A stretch of 64,000 nucleotides of DNA, taken from NCBI RefSeq assembly GCF_900129495.1, contig NZ_FQVX01000001.1, forward strand, positions 1 to 64,000, given 5' to 3'. Below, one piece after another: positions 44,672-54,680 of this stretch. Source of the DNA: Geodermatophilus nigrescens. Lineage in GTDB: Bacteria; Actinomycetota; Actinomycetes; Mycobacteriales; Geodermatophilaceae. The position numbers and the translations under genes were made by a program. The notes under the pieces were generated by a model. The model was not told the origin of the DNA and did not search any database. It worked only from the letters and a program-made list of their open reading frames with translations. The first letter of the stretch is position 1. The number at the start of each line of letters is the position of its first letter.

Positions 44672-46207
44672 TCAGCCGGCGGCCGGCGGGGCGCCGTCGC
44701 CCGCCGCGGCGGCCCACGGGCCGGACGCCGCCACGGTGAACGCCGCGACCTCGGCGGCGGCCATGTCCACGGCCGCGTAGCCGCCGGCCCCGGCGCCCAC
44801 GCAGGCGGTGACCGTGGCCAGCCCCGCCCGCCGCTGGAAGAACGTCTGCCGGACCGTCCAGCCGACGACGGCGCGGCGCTGCAGCACCGCCTGCTCGCGC
44901 ACGAGCAGGCCGCTGCGCACGCTGAACGACCGCGGCCCGGCGGCGTGCCCAAGCGCGGCGTAGCGCCCGAGCCCCAGCGGCACGCCGAGCACGGTGAGCG
45001 CGATGCCGGCGGCGAGCAGGCCCCAGAAGCCGGTGCCGGCCGACAGCCAGGCCCCGCCCGCGGTGACGACGAGGCCGGACAGGACCGCGCGGAACACGGC
45101 CCGCCGGCGCGCGGCGGGCGGGTGTGGCCGCAGCGGGCCGGGGTCGTCGACGAGCACGCCGAGCAGCCGCACCGCCTCCGGCCGCGGGCCGAGCGGGAAC
45201 AGCTGCCCCCGCCGGTTGGCCGCGCCCAGGCCGGTGACCAGCGCGTTCACCCGGGCCGCACGCACCAGCCGCATGCCCAGGCCCTCGGCCAGCGTGCCGC
45301 CGCGGACCCGGTCGACCTCCAGCTCGGTGTGCCGGCGGGTGAGCAGCCCGCGCACGGCCACCAGCGACCCGCCGCGGCGCACCAGCCGGAAGCCCCAGTT
45401 GACCACCGCCGCCCCGAGCACCGCCCCGACCGCGAGCAGCGCCAGCCCGGCCACCACGGCGACGGCCACCACGCCGCCGGTCAGCTCCGGGCCGTCGAGG
45501 TCGGGCCGCAGGTCGCGCGGCAGCTCCTGCAGCAGCCGCGACAGCGCCCCGACGGCGGCCAGCGGCACCGCCAGGTAGCTCGCGACCAGCGGCGCGTACA
45601 GCAGCCAGCGCGGGTCGAAGCGGGCGAGCTCCTCCTCGGGCGGCTCCTCGAACGGCGCCTCCGGGTCGGCGCCCGGGGGCACGGGCCGGGCCGAGCGGCG
45701 GTGGGTGAGCACGGAGACGCGCAGCCGGTCGCCCTCGGCCCGCGGGACGCCGTCGACCACCACCTCCTCGTCGCCGTCGGTGCCCACCCCGGCCGCGGCG
45801 TCGATGCGCACCCGGACCAGGCCGAACAGCCGGTGCAGCGCGGGCGCCTCCACCTCGACGCCGCGGATGCGGTCGTTGGGGACGGTGCGCACCGAGCGGG
45901 CGAGCAGGCCCCGGGTGACCACCACCGCGGCGGGGGTGTCGGCGTAGGTGGTGCGCCACCAGGTGAGCCCGGCGAACAGCAGCGACAGCGCCGTCACCGC
46001 CACCACGAGCGCGACGACGACGCCGGGCCCGTCGATCCCGACCGCGGCGACCACCGGGATCGCCGCCGGCACGACCTGCCGGGCCTGCTTGAAGGTGACG
46101 GTGTGCAGCAGCACCACGAGGGGCGACGTGCGGCGCGCGGGCGGCGGCGGGGCGGGCGGCGCGGCCACCGGCGTGGTGGGCGCCGGCCAGGGGCCGGGTC
46201 CTGTCAC
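44672..46207 (-). CDS. Membrane protein with bacterial PH (YdbT/DUF304) domains
   Basis: This 511-residue protein has paired membrane segments near residues 45-80, 215-270 and 370-410. Each pair is followed by a bacterial PH-like domain (VVVTRGLLARSVRTVPNDRIRGVEV, LVAVRGLLTRRHTELEVDRVRG and FSVRSGLLVREQAVLQRRAVVG). This is the YdbT arrangement. Its GTG overlaps the stop of the smaller YdbS-like gene by 4 bases. YdbS/YdbT pairs are linked to envelope stress and antimicrobial resistance in Firmicutes; the role here is unproven. Confidence 0.88.
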   Translation of the reverse strand: MTGPGPWPAPTTPVAAPPAPPPPARRTSPLVVLLHTVTFKQARQVVPAAIPVVAAVGIDGPGVVVALVVAVTALSLLFAGLTWWRTTYADTPAAVVVTRGLLARSVRTVPNDRIRGVEVEAPALHRLFGLVRVRIDAAAGVGTDGDEEVVVDGVPRAEGDRLRVSVLTHRRSARPVPPGADPEAPFEEPPEEELARFDPRWLLYAPLVASYLAVPLAAVGALSRLLQELPRDLRPDLDGPELTGGVVAVAVVAGLALLAVGAVLGAAVVNWGFRLVRRGGSLVAVRGLLTRRHTELEVDRVRGGTLAEGLGMRLVRAARVNALVTGLGAANRRGQLFPLGPRPEAVRLLGVLVDDPGPLRPHPPAARRRAVFRAVLSGLVVTAGGAWLSAGTGFWGLLAAGIALTVLGVPLGLGRYAALGHAAGPRSFSVRSGLLVREQAVLQRRAVVGWTVRQTFFQRRAGLATVTACVGAGAGGYAAVDMAAAEVAAFTVAASGPWAAAAGDGAPPAAG

Positions 46208-46719
46208 GTGGCCTCGTCCCGCACCTGCTCGGCCCGGCGGGCCAGGTCCTCGGCGACCCGCTCGGCCACCGCCACCTCCAGGTGCGGCACCCGGACGGTG
46301 CCCTGCGACGACGCGGTCAGCACCGCGACGCTGGCCAGGCCGTAGAGCTGCTGCAGCACGCCGCGGGTGACGTCGACGGTCTGGATCCGGGCGACCGGCA
46401 CGAGCGTCCAGGTGCGGGTCAGCCAGCCGGTGAGGGTGTGCACCGTCTCGGCGGTGACCTCCCAGCGGTGCACGCGGTAGCGGACCCACGGCCGGATCCC
46501 GATCGCCACGACCGCGTAGACGCCGACCAGCACCGGCAGCAGCCAGCGCAGCACCGGCACCGGGCCGCCCACCGAGGCCGGCACCAGGAGCACGGCGACG
46601 GTCACGATCGCGCCGTAGACGAGCGTGCCGACGATCCCCTCGGTCACCCAGAGCCAGATCGCCGAGCGCGAGAGCGACCAGGCCGGCTCGGACACCGGGG
46701 GCGCGGGGGCGGCGGACAT
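46204..46719 (-). CDS. Small membrane protein with bacterial PH domain (YdbS-like)
   Basis: This 171-residue protein has two membrane segments (about residues 25-45 and 55-75) and one PH-like domain (WEVTAETVHTLTGWLTRTWTLVPVARIQTVDV). It is the partner of the larger YdbT-like protein and overlaps it by 4 bases. The ATG at 46719 and a GTG three bases upstream sit inside a long inverted repeat whose other arm holds the start of the rhodanese gene. Confidence 0.87.
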   Translation of the reverse strand: MSAAPAPPVSEPAWSLSRSAIWLWVTEGIVGTLVYGAIVTVAVLLVPASVGGPVPVLRWLLPVLVGVYAVVAIGIRPWVRYRVHRWEVTAETVHTLTGWLTRTWTLVPVARIQTVDVTRGVLQQLYGLASVAVLTASSQGTVRVPHLEVAVAERVAEDLARRAEQVRDEAT

Positions 46720-46791
46720 CACGGCCCATCCTCCCAGGACCGCGCGGAGGGCGGCCCGCGCGTCCGGGCTGGGAGGATGGGTGCCGTGATG
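46717..46791. promoter_or_regulatory. Long inverted repeat carrying both divergent start codons
   Basis: The left arm (46717-46737), read on the minus strand, is CTGGGAGGATGGGCCGTGAT and G. The right arm (46769-46791) is the same with TG inserted after GGG. The centre is also self-complementary (CCGCGCGG against CCGCGCG). Each arm places GAGGAT 5 to 8 bases before GTG-ATG, so both divergent genes seem to have the same leaderless start region in mirror image. Confidence 0.7.
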
Positions 46792-47118
46792 CCGCAGCAG
46801 GTCCCGACCGTGTCCGCCGACGAGCTGCCCGCCGACGCCGTCCTCCTCGACGTCCGCGAGGACGACGAGTGGGTCACCGGCCACGCCGAGGGCGCCACCC
46901 ACATCCCGATGGGCCAGGTGCCCGCGCGCCTCGACGACGTCCCCGAGGGCGACCCGCTCTACGTCGTCTGCCGCAGCGGCGGGCGCTCGGCGCGGGTGGC
47001 CGCCTGGCTCAACCAGAACGGCTACGACGCGGTGAACGTCGGCGGCGGGATGGGCGCGTGGGAGGCGGCGGGCCGGCCCCTGGTGAGCGAGACCGGCCAG
47101 CCGCCCTTCGTCCGCTAG
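46786..47118 (+). CDS. Rhodanese-domain protein (single domain)
   Basis: This 110-residue single rhodanese domain has LLDVREDDEWVTGHAEGATHIPMGQ and the active-site loop VVCRSGGRSARVA with the sulfur-accepting Cys. It could transfer sulfane sulfur or act as a phosphatase-like domain. GAGGAT ends 7 bases before the GTG at 46786; the ATG at 46789 is an alternative. It is convergent with the acyl-CoA synthetase gene. Confidence 0.9.
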   Translation: MMPQQVPTVSADELPADAVLLDVREDDEWVTGHAEGATHIPMGQVPARLDDVPEGDPLYVVCRSGGRSARVAAWLNQNGYDAVNVGGGMGAWEAAGRPLVSETGQPPFVR

Positions 47119-47127
47119 TCCTCCGCC

Positions 47128-48744
<1,617 letters not shown>

Positions 48745-48769
48745 GGCGGCATCGTGCCAGTGACGGCGC

Positions 48770-49438
48770 TCACGATCTACCGGGAGTGCGCCGGCCCAGC
48801 TCGCGCAGGACGTCGGCGGCGACCCAGCGGGCGCCCCGGCCCCCGGAGCGCAGGCCCTCGGCGGTCGCCACGGCGCGTCCGTGCAGGCCAGGGCTGCGCT
48901 TGCCCATCTGTCGCAGCGCCCAGCTCGCCCCCTTGCGGACCACCGGCCGGTCGTCGTCGGCGTGCTCGGCGACCGCCCGGAGGAACGGCTCGAACCGGTC
49001 GTCGCCGGCCCGCTTCTCCGACACCGCGAGGCCGGCCATGACGGCGAACCCGGCCCGCTTGACGTAGGGCTCCGGCCGCGCGGCCCACGCGAGGGCGCGG
49101 TCCCATGCGAGCGGGGTGTGCCGGACCAGGTTTTGGCAGACCTGGTCGCACAGGTCCCAGGCGTCGAACCCCGCGGCCCACGCGTCGAGCTGCGCGGCGT
49201 CGACCGCCGACGGGTCCTCGACCATGCTCGCGAGGATCCGGGCCTCGTGGACGCCGGTGTCCCACAGCGCCGCGGCGAGCGCGCGGTCGCGGCCGAGCTC
49301 CCGGGCCAGGGCGCGCAGCTCGGTCACCGTGACGCCGAGGGTCCGCGCGCCGCCGACGCCGGTGCGCGCCATGCCGGCCAGCCGCGCCGGGTCGGCCAGC
49401 TCGTGGAGCCGGCCGAGCACCGCCGCGGCGTCGGTCAC
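48770..49438 (-). CDS. DNA alkylation repeat (AlkD-like) protein
   Basis: This 222-residue all-helical HEAT-like protein has FDAWDLCDQVCQNLVR, the EPYVKRAGFAVMAGLAV helix pair and VRKGASWALRQMGKRSP, as in AlkD and its relatives. AlkD enzymes remove bulky or cationic alkylated bases. Whether the catalytic Asp is kept cannot be decided by eye. The GTG at 49438 overlaps the P450 stop by 4 bases, so both are on one message. Confidence 0.8.
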   Translation of the reverse strand: MTDAAAVLGRLHELADPARLAGMARTGVGGARTLGVTVTELRALARELGRDRALAAALWDTGVHEARILASMVEDPSAVDAAQLDAWAAGFDAWDLCDQVCQNLVRHTPLAWDRALAWAARPEPYVKRAGFAVMAGLAVSEKRAGDDRFEPFLRAVAEHADDDRPVVRKGASWALRQMGKRSPGLHGRAVATAEGLRSGGRGARWVAADVLRELGRRTPGRS

Positions 49439-50643
49439 CGGGTGAGGACGACGGGCAGCTCGGCCAGGCCGCGGATGACGAACTCCGGACGGCGCCGCGC
49501 CGGGCGGGCCAGCTGGAGGTCCGACGTCCGGGACAGCAGCGCGCCGAAGGAGGCCTGCAGCTCCACGCGGGCCAACGGCGCCCCGATGCAGAAGTGCACC
49601 CCGGCGCCGAAGGAGATGTGCGGGTTGTCGGTGCGGCCGACGTCGAGGGTGTCCGGGTCGGGGAAGACGGCGGGGTCGCGGTTGGCCGCGCCGAGCAGCG
49701 CGGCGACCTTCTCCCCGGCCGGGACGGTCACGCCGCCCACCTCGACGTCCTCGGTGGCGGTGCGCTCGAACAGCTGCAGCGGCGAGTCGAACCGCATGAG
49801 CTCCTCGATCGCCGTGGGCAGCAGCGCCGGGTCCGCGCGCAGCCGCGCGAGCTGGTCGCGGTGCTGCAGCAGCGCCAGCAAGCCGTTGCCGCTCACATTG
49901 ACCGTGGCCTCGTGGCCGGCGTTGAGCAGCAGGATGCAGGTGGTGACCAGCTCGTCCTCGGTCAGCCGGTCGCCGTCGGAGTCGCGCACGGTGACCAGGT
50001 GGGTGAGCAGGTCCTCGCCGGGCGCGCGGCGCCGCTCGGCCGCGAGCTCCCGCAGGTAGGCGACGAACTCCGCGGCGGCGCGCTCGGCGGCGTCCTCCAC
50101 CGCGTCGGTGCGGCCGTACTCGTACATCTTCACGATGGCGTTGGACCACGGCCGCAGCAGCGGCCGGTCGGCGGCCGGGACGCCGAGCAGCTCGGCGATG
50201 ACGGCGACCGGCAGCTCCTCGGCCATCTCGGAGAGGACGTCGACCTCCGCGGTGCCGCCGGAGCGCTCGACCAGGCCGTCGACCAGCGAGTCGGCCAGCT
50301 CCTGCACCCACGGCCGCAGCCGCTCGACGTGCCCGCGGGCGAACGCCGCGCTGATCAGCCGCCGCAGCCGGGTGTGCTCGGGCGGCTCCATCTCGAGGAT
50401 GGCGTTGCGGTGGATCAGGTTGAACTGCCCGAACCGCTCCTCCGGCGTGCGGTCCCGCCAGATCCGGCCGAGCCGGCGGTCGCGCAGCACGGCGTTGCTC
50501 TCGGCGTGGGTGAAGGCCAGCCACAGGCCCAGGCGCTCGTCCCACTGCACCGGCGCGGTGGCGCGGGCCGCGGCGAAGGCCGGGTAGGGATCGGCGACGA
50601 CGGCCGCGTCGGTCAGGTCGAGGGGGACGGCCGGCGAGGTCAC
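49435..50643 (-). CDS. Cytochrome P450
   Basis: This 402-residue soluble actinobacterial P450 has the I-helix LLLNAGHEATVN, the K-helix ExxR in AIEELMRFDSPLQ, and the heme-binding FGAGVHFCIGAPLAR. It is a class I enzyme needing ferredoxin and reductase, and neither is encoded nearby. TAGGCT ends 7 bases before the GTG at 50643, so it is probably leaderless. Its start region is shared head-to-head with DUF5926 across only 45 bases. The substrate is unknown. Confidence 0.94.
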   Translation of the reverse strand: MTSPAVPLDLTDAAVVADPYPAFAAARATAPVQWDERLGLWLAFTHAESNAVLRDRRLGRIWRDRTPEERFGQFNLIHRNAILEMEPPEHTRLRRLISAAFARGHVERLRPWVQELADSLVDGLVERSGGTAEVDVLSEMAEELPVAVIAELLGVPAADRPLLRPWSNAIVKMYEYGRTDAVEDAAERAAAEFVAYLRELAAERRRAPGEDLLTHLVTVRDSDGDRLTEDELVTTCILLLNAGHEATVNVSGNGLLALLQHRDQLARLRADPALLPTAIEELMRFDSPLQLFERTATEDVEVGGVTVPAGEKVAALLGAANRDPAVFPDPDTLDVGRTDNPHISFGAGVHFCIGAPLARVELQASFGALLSRTSDLQLARPARRRPEFVIRGLAELPVVLTR

Positions 50644-50650
50644 GGCGGGA

Positions 50651-50681
50651 AGCCTAGGGCGCGAGGTCCCTTCTCTACGCT
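50651..50681. promoter_or_regulatory. Back-to-back leaderless promoters of the P450 and DUF5926 genes
   Basis: The 45-base gap holds TAGGCT on the minus strand (50651-50656), 7 bases from the P450 GTG. On the plus strand it holds TACGCT (50676-50681), 7 bases from the DUF5926 ATG. Neither gene has a Shine-Dalgarno sequence. Transcription of one should interfere with the other. Confidence 0.5.
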
Positions 50682-50688
50682 GGGCCGC

Positions 50689-51624
50689 ATGGCCCGTTCC
50701 GCGACCCGCCGCCGTCCCGCGCCCGCGCCCGCCGCCGGTGAGATCAACCCCAAGGCCCCCTGCCCCTGCGGGTCCGGCCGCCGCTACAAGCACTGCCACG
50801 GCTCGGGCTACGCGCCGCCGGTGACCCGCCCGTTCGAGGGCCTGCCCGGCGAGCCCGACTGGGTGGCGCTGCGCGAGCTGGTGCCCGCCGCCACCGCGCC
50901 GCTGACGACCACGGACGGTCGCGACGTCACGCTCGCGAGCGTGCTGCCCGGCGGGGCGCCCGCGCTGGTGCGCAGCAACGGCGAGATCCTGCTCGGCGTC
51001 CAGCTCACCGCCTCCTCCGACGACGTGAGCCGCGACCTCGGCACGGCGCTGGCCGCGGCGCTCGAGGCCCCGGCGGGCGCGCCGGTCGACCCGGGCCCGA
51101 TCGGCGCCGCGGGCTCCGCCGGCCCCCGGCTGCAGGAGCTGCTGGACCTGGAGAAGCCGCTCGAGGTGACCGTGCACGAGGACTTCGGCTTCTGGCTCGA
51201 GGGCACCGACGCCGGCGCCGCCGCCATGGCCGGCCTGCAGCAGGCCAACGAGGCGGTGCTGCCGACGGTCCGGCTCGACGGGCACGGCGCCGCGTACTGG
51301 GTGCGGCCCGGCAGCGAGCGGGCGCACCTGCGCTGGGTGCGGCCCGAGGCCGAGGAGTCGCTGCTCGACGCGCTGGCCCGGCTGTCGGCCGCCGACGAGC
51401 TGGTGCTCGGGGAGGGCACCCGCTACGCCGGCGCCTTCCGCGCCCACGGGCTGGTCGTGCCGGTGTGGGACCTGCCCGCCGACACCCCGGCGGAGGAGTG
51501 GAACGCCCCGGCCGGGGAGTTCGCCGGCCGGCTGGAGCAGGCGCTGGCCGCCTCCGGCCCGCTGTCGGCCGACGAGCGCCGCGCCCGCGCCGGGCTGCTG
51601 TCCCGCCAGGTCACCCTGCGCTGA
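50689..51624 (+). CDS. SEC-C motif protein, DUF5926 family
   Basis: This 311-residue protein starts with a basic Ala/Pro-rich lead. A SEC-C zinc-binding motif follows at about residues 23-38 (KAPCPCGSGRRYKHCHG, Cys-Cys-Cys-His), then a long alpha/beta domain typical of actinobacterial DUF5926. SEC-C motifs bind zinc and often contact SecB or the ribosome. The role of the large domain is unknown. It is preceded by a leaderless-type promoter and followed by two family A palindromes. Confidence 0.88.
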   Translation: MARSATRRRPAPAPAAGEINPKAPCPCGSGRRYKHCHGSGYAPPVTRPFEGLPGEPDWVALRELVPAATAPLTTTDGRDVTLASVLPGGAPALVRSNGEILLGVQLTASSDDVSRDLGTALAAALEAPAGAPVDPGPIGAAGSAGPRLQELLDLEKPLEVTVHEDFGFWLEGTDAGAAAMAGLQQANEAVLPTVRLDGHGAAYWVRPGSERAHLRWVRPEAEESLLDALARLSAADELVLGEGTRYAGAFRAHGLVVPVWDLPADTPAEEWNAPAGEFAGRLEQALAASGPLSADERRARAGLLSRQVTLR

Positions 51625-51628
51625 GCCG

Positions 51629-51667
51629 GGTCGTGCTCTGCCCCGCCGGACGGGGCAGAGCACGACC
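51629..51667. repeat. Dispersed palindrome, family A, copy 2
   Basis: GGTCGTGCTCTGCCCCG (51629-51645) pairs with its exact complement at 51651-51667 around a 5-base loop. The outer 13 bases are identical to the copy at 21.9 kb and the inner bases differ compensatorily. It begins 4 bases after the DUF5926 stop. Confidence 0.85.
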
Positions 51668-51701
51668 GCGTCCGGGAGGCCGTGTGCCCTCCCGCGGCGG
51701 C

Positions 51702-51735
51702 TCGTGCTCTGCACACCACTGCGTGCAGAGCACGA
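51702..51735. repeat. Dispersed palindrome, family A, copy 3
   Basis: TCGTGCTCTGCAC (51702-51714) pairs with GTGCAGAGCACGA (51723-51735) around an 8-base loop. It lies 34 bases after copy 2 and before the stop of the convergent M20 gene. The region between carries CCGGGAGG-type short repeats. Confidence 0.82.
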
Positions 51736-51777
51736 CCCCGCCCGGGAGGACACCCGCCCGGGAGGCACGTGCACCGC

Positions 51778-53226
51778 TCAGAGCGAGCGGATGAGGTGCC
51801 GGAAGAAGACCGCGCCCCGGTGCAGCGCCGCGACGCTGATCCGCTCGTCGGCCGCGTGCAGGGCGTCGAGCTCGCCGCGGGAGAGGTCGAAGGGCATGAA
51901 CTGGTAGACCGCGTCGCTGATCTGCGCGAAGTGCCGCGCGTCGCTGGCCTGCACCATCAGGTACGGCGCGACGACGGCCTCCGGGTACACCGCCCGCACC
52001 GCGGCACCCAGCGCCGCGTAGGCCTCGGTGTCGGTGCGCGACACCGGCGACGGGTCGCTGCCGCCGGTCACCCGCACCTCCACGGTGGGGTCGGCGATCA
52101 CCCGCCGCAGCCGGTCGACCGTCGACTGCACCGTCTCGCCCAGCGCGATCCGGATGTTCAAGTGCGCCCGCGCCCGGGTGGCCAGCACGTTCTGCGCGCT
52201 GCTGCCCTCGAGCTCGGTGACGGCGACCGTCGTGCGCACCAGCGCGTTGGCCTCCCGGCTGGCCCGCGCCAGCGCCGTCGCCAGCACCGGCCGCAGCGCC
52301 CGGGCATTGGCGAACAGCGCCCGGTACGCGCCCGGCGCGTGCCGCCCGGCGGCGTCGACCATGCCGAGCACGACGTCGTGCAGCCGCGCCGGGAACGGGG
52401 CGGCGTCCAGCCGCAGCACCGCCCGCGCCAGCCGCGCCGGCGCCCCGCCCGGGGTGGGGGAGGACGCGTGCCCGCCGGGGTCGGTGGCCACCAGGTCGAC
52501 GCCGAGCAGGCCCTTCTCCGCCAGCCCCACGACGGCGATCGGGCCGGGCACGCCGGGGAAGACGCCGCTCACCACGGCGCCGCCCTCGTCGACCACCGCC
52601 CACGGGGTGATCCCGCGGTCGCGGAACGCCTGCACCGCCAGCTGCGCGCCGACGCCGGCGACCTCCTCGTCGTCGCCGGAGAAGACGTAGACGTCGCGGG
52701 CGGGGGTGTGCCCGGCGGCGGCCAGCGACTCCACCGCCTCGAGCACGGCCACGAGCGAGCCCTTGTCGTCGACGGCGCCGCGTCCGTGCACCCAGCCGTC
52801 CTCGACCAGGCCGGAGAACGGATCGCGGGTCCACGCCTGCCCGGTCACCGGGACGACGTCGTGGTGCGCCATGAGCACCAGCGGCGGCCGTTCGGTGCCG
52901 CTGCGCCAGCGGTAGAGGAGCGCCCCGTGACCGAGCACCTCACGCTCCAGCACCCGGTGGGTGTGCGGGTAGAGCTCGGCGAGGCGCTCGCGGAACCGGG
53001 CGAAGGCGCCGGCGTCGACGAGGGCCCGGTCGCGCGCGGAGACGGTGGGGATGCGGATGAGCTCGCCGAGGCGGGCGGCCGCGGCGTCGGCGTCCAGGCC
53101 GGTGGCGTCGGCGGGCGGGACGGCGGCCGGCGCGGGCCGGAAGCGGGCCACCCGGCGGGCGAGCGCCGCGCCCCCGGCGGCCACCCCCGCGGACGCGGCG
53201 CCGGCCAGCAGCGGGGCGGTCCTCAC
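51778..53226 (-). CDS. M20-family metallopeptidase, membrane-anchored
   Basis: This 482-residue protein has an N-terminal hydrophobic helix (residues 4-22). The M20 catalytic domain carries LVLMAHHDVVPV (metal His and Asp), VHGRGAVDDKGS and FSGDDEEVAGVGA, and an internal dimerisation domain. PM20D1-like enzymes of this type cleave or form N-acyl amino acids, and dipeptidase is the other option. The GTG at 53226 overlaps the MFS stop by 4 bases. It is the third gene of the arcA-MFS-M20 operon. Confidence 0.88.
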   Translation of the reverse strand: MRTAPLLAGAASAGVAAGGAALARRVARFRPAPAAVPPADATGLDADAAAARLGELIRIPTVSARDRALVDAGAFARFRERLAELYPHTHRVLEREVLGHGALLYRWRSGTERPPLVLMAHHDVVPVTGQAWTRDPFSGLVEDGWVHGRGAVDDKGSLVAVLEAVESLAAAGHTPARDVYVFSGDDEEVAGVGAQLAVQAFRDRGITPWAVVDEGGAVVSGVFPGVPGPIAVVGLAEKGLLGVDLVATDPGGHASSPTPGGAPARLARAVLRLDAAPFPARLHDVVLGMVDAAGRHAPGAYRALFANARALRPVLATALARASREANALVRTTVAVTELEGSSAQNVLATRARAHLNIRIALGETVQSTVDRLRRVIADPTVEVRVTGGSDPSPVSRTDTEAYAALGAAVRAVYPEAVVAPYLMVQASDARHFAQISDAVYQFMPFDLSRGELDALHAADERISVAALHRGAVFFRHLIRSL

Positions 53227-54680
53227 GCGACCTCCCGCACGCCCGCGACCTCGGGCCGGTCGGAGAACGCCAGCCGCGGCACGAACACCAGCGACAGCGC
53301 GGCCAGCCACGCGGTGACCCCGCAGACCACCCACACGGTCACGTAGCCCGACAGCGACCCGGCCGTGCCCTGCGCGCCCGAGGCCAGCGCCACGGCGAAC
53401 ACGGCCGACGCGAGGCTGCCGCCGAGCACCTTCGTCGTGTTGGTCAGCCCGGTCGCGACGCCGGTGCGCCCGGCCGGCGCCGCCGCGGCGGCCGCGGCCG
53501 GCAGCGCCGCCACCAGCGCGCCCGAGCCGAGCCCCGCGACCACCATCGCCCCGAGCACCTGCGGCAGCGTGTCGTGCAGCGGCACGAGCAGCAGGTAGCC
53601 CAGGCCGGTGAGCGTGGCGGCGCCGATGAGCGTGACCCGCGGCGTGGTGGCCGCCGAGACCCGCGAGAACTGGCCGGCCCCGAGCAGCATCGACACCACG
53701 TAGCCGCCGATGACGATCGACACCTCGCTGGTGGACAGGCCCAGGCCGTAGCCGTGGACCGCGGGGTCGGTGCGGGCGAAGGTCGACAGCGGCCCCTGCG
53801 CCCCCAGCACGCTGACGCCGAAGAGCCCGGCGGTCAGCTGGACCGGCCACATGCTCGGCGAGCGCAGCACCCGGAAGTCGACCAGCGGGTCGGTGCGGCG
53901 CAGCTCGTAGCGCACGAACGGCACCACCAGCAGCACGCCGAGCGCGGTGACCAGCCACGGCCAGAGCTCGCCGGCGCCGTTGACCCGCACGAACGTCAGC
54001 CCGCCGGTGATCACGAGCAGCACCACGCTGAGCAGCGCGACGCCGGGGACGTCGACCTCGCCGTCCTGCCGGCCGGTGCTCTCCGGCACCCGCAGCGCCA
54101 CCACCGCGACGACGCCCGCGACGAGCAGGCCGGGGACCAGCAGCACCAGCCAGAACCGCTCGCCCAGCGCGCCGCCGATCTGCCCGCCGCCGAGGGCGCC
54201 CACGATCGCCCCGGCCTGCAGCGCGGCGACGATCAGGCCGGTGGCCCGGCGGGTGCGGGCCGCGGCGTCGGCCTGCCCGCGCGAGCGGGAGTGGATGAGC
54301 GCCACCTGCAGCGGCAGCCACGCGGCGTAGACGCCCTGCACCGCCCAGGCGGCGAGGAACACGCCGAAGTCCTGCGCCACGGCGAGCACCCCGGTGGCCG
54401 CGGTGACCAGGGCCGCCGACAGCAGCAGCATCCGCCGGTGGCCGTACAGGTCGCCGAGCTTGGCCAGCACCGGCACGGCGATCGCCGACAGCATGAGCTG
54501 GGCGGCCTCGAGCCAGTTCACGTCGGCGTCGTGGACGTCGAGGTGCCGGGCGACGTCGGTCAGCAGCGGGACGTAGTAGCCCTGCAGCACGCCGCTGGTG
54601 AACTCGACGAAGACCAGCCAGCCGACCAGCCCGCCCCCGAGCCCGGCGATGCGGCCCGTGCGCCGCGCCGTGTCGGTCAC
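53223..54680 (-). CDS. MFS transporter, 14-segment DHA2 type
   Basis: This 485-residue permease has about 14 hydrophobic segments and the MFS motif A loop [13 protein letters not shown] between segments 2 and 3. A motif C-like glycine-rich helix, [15 protein letters not shown], is also present. The layout is that of DHA2 drug:proton antiporters. Here it lies between arginine deiminase and an amidohydrolase with 4-base overlaps on both sides, so export or exchange of an arginine-derived compound is possible. That role is inference. Confidence 0.88.
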   Translation of the reverse strand: MTDTARRTGRIAGLGGGLVGWLVFVEFTSGVLQGYYVPLLTDVARHLDVHDADVNWLEAAQLMLSAIAVPVLAKLGDLYGHRRMLLLSAALVTAATGVLAVAQDFGVFLAAWAVQGVYAAWLPLQVALIHSRSRGQADAAARTRRATGLIVAALQAGAIVGALGGGQIGGALGERFWLVLLVPGLLVAGVVAVVALRVPESTGRQDGEVDVPGVALLSVVLLVITGGLTFVRVNGAGELWPWLVTALGVLLVVPFVRYELRRTDPLVDFRVLRSPSMWPVQLTAGLFGVSVLGAQGPLSTFARTDPAVHGYGLGLSTSEVSIVIGGYVVSMLLGAGQFSRVSAATTPRVTLIGAATLTGLGYLLLVPLHDTLPQVLGAMVVAGLGSGALVAALPAAAAAAAPAGRTGVATGLTNTTKVLGGSLASAVFAVALASGAQGTAGSLSGYVTVWVVCGVTAWLAALSLVFVPRLAFSDRPEVAGVREVA

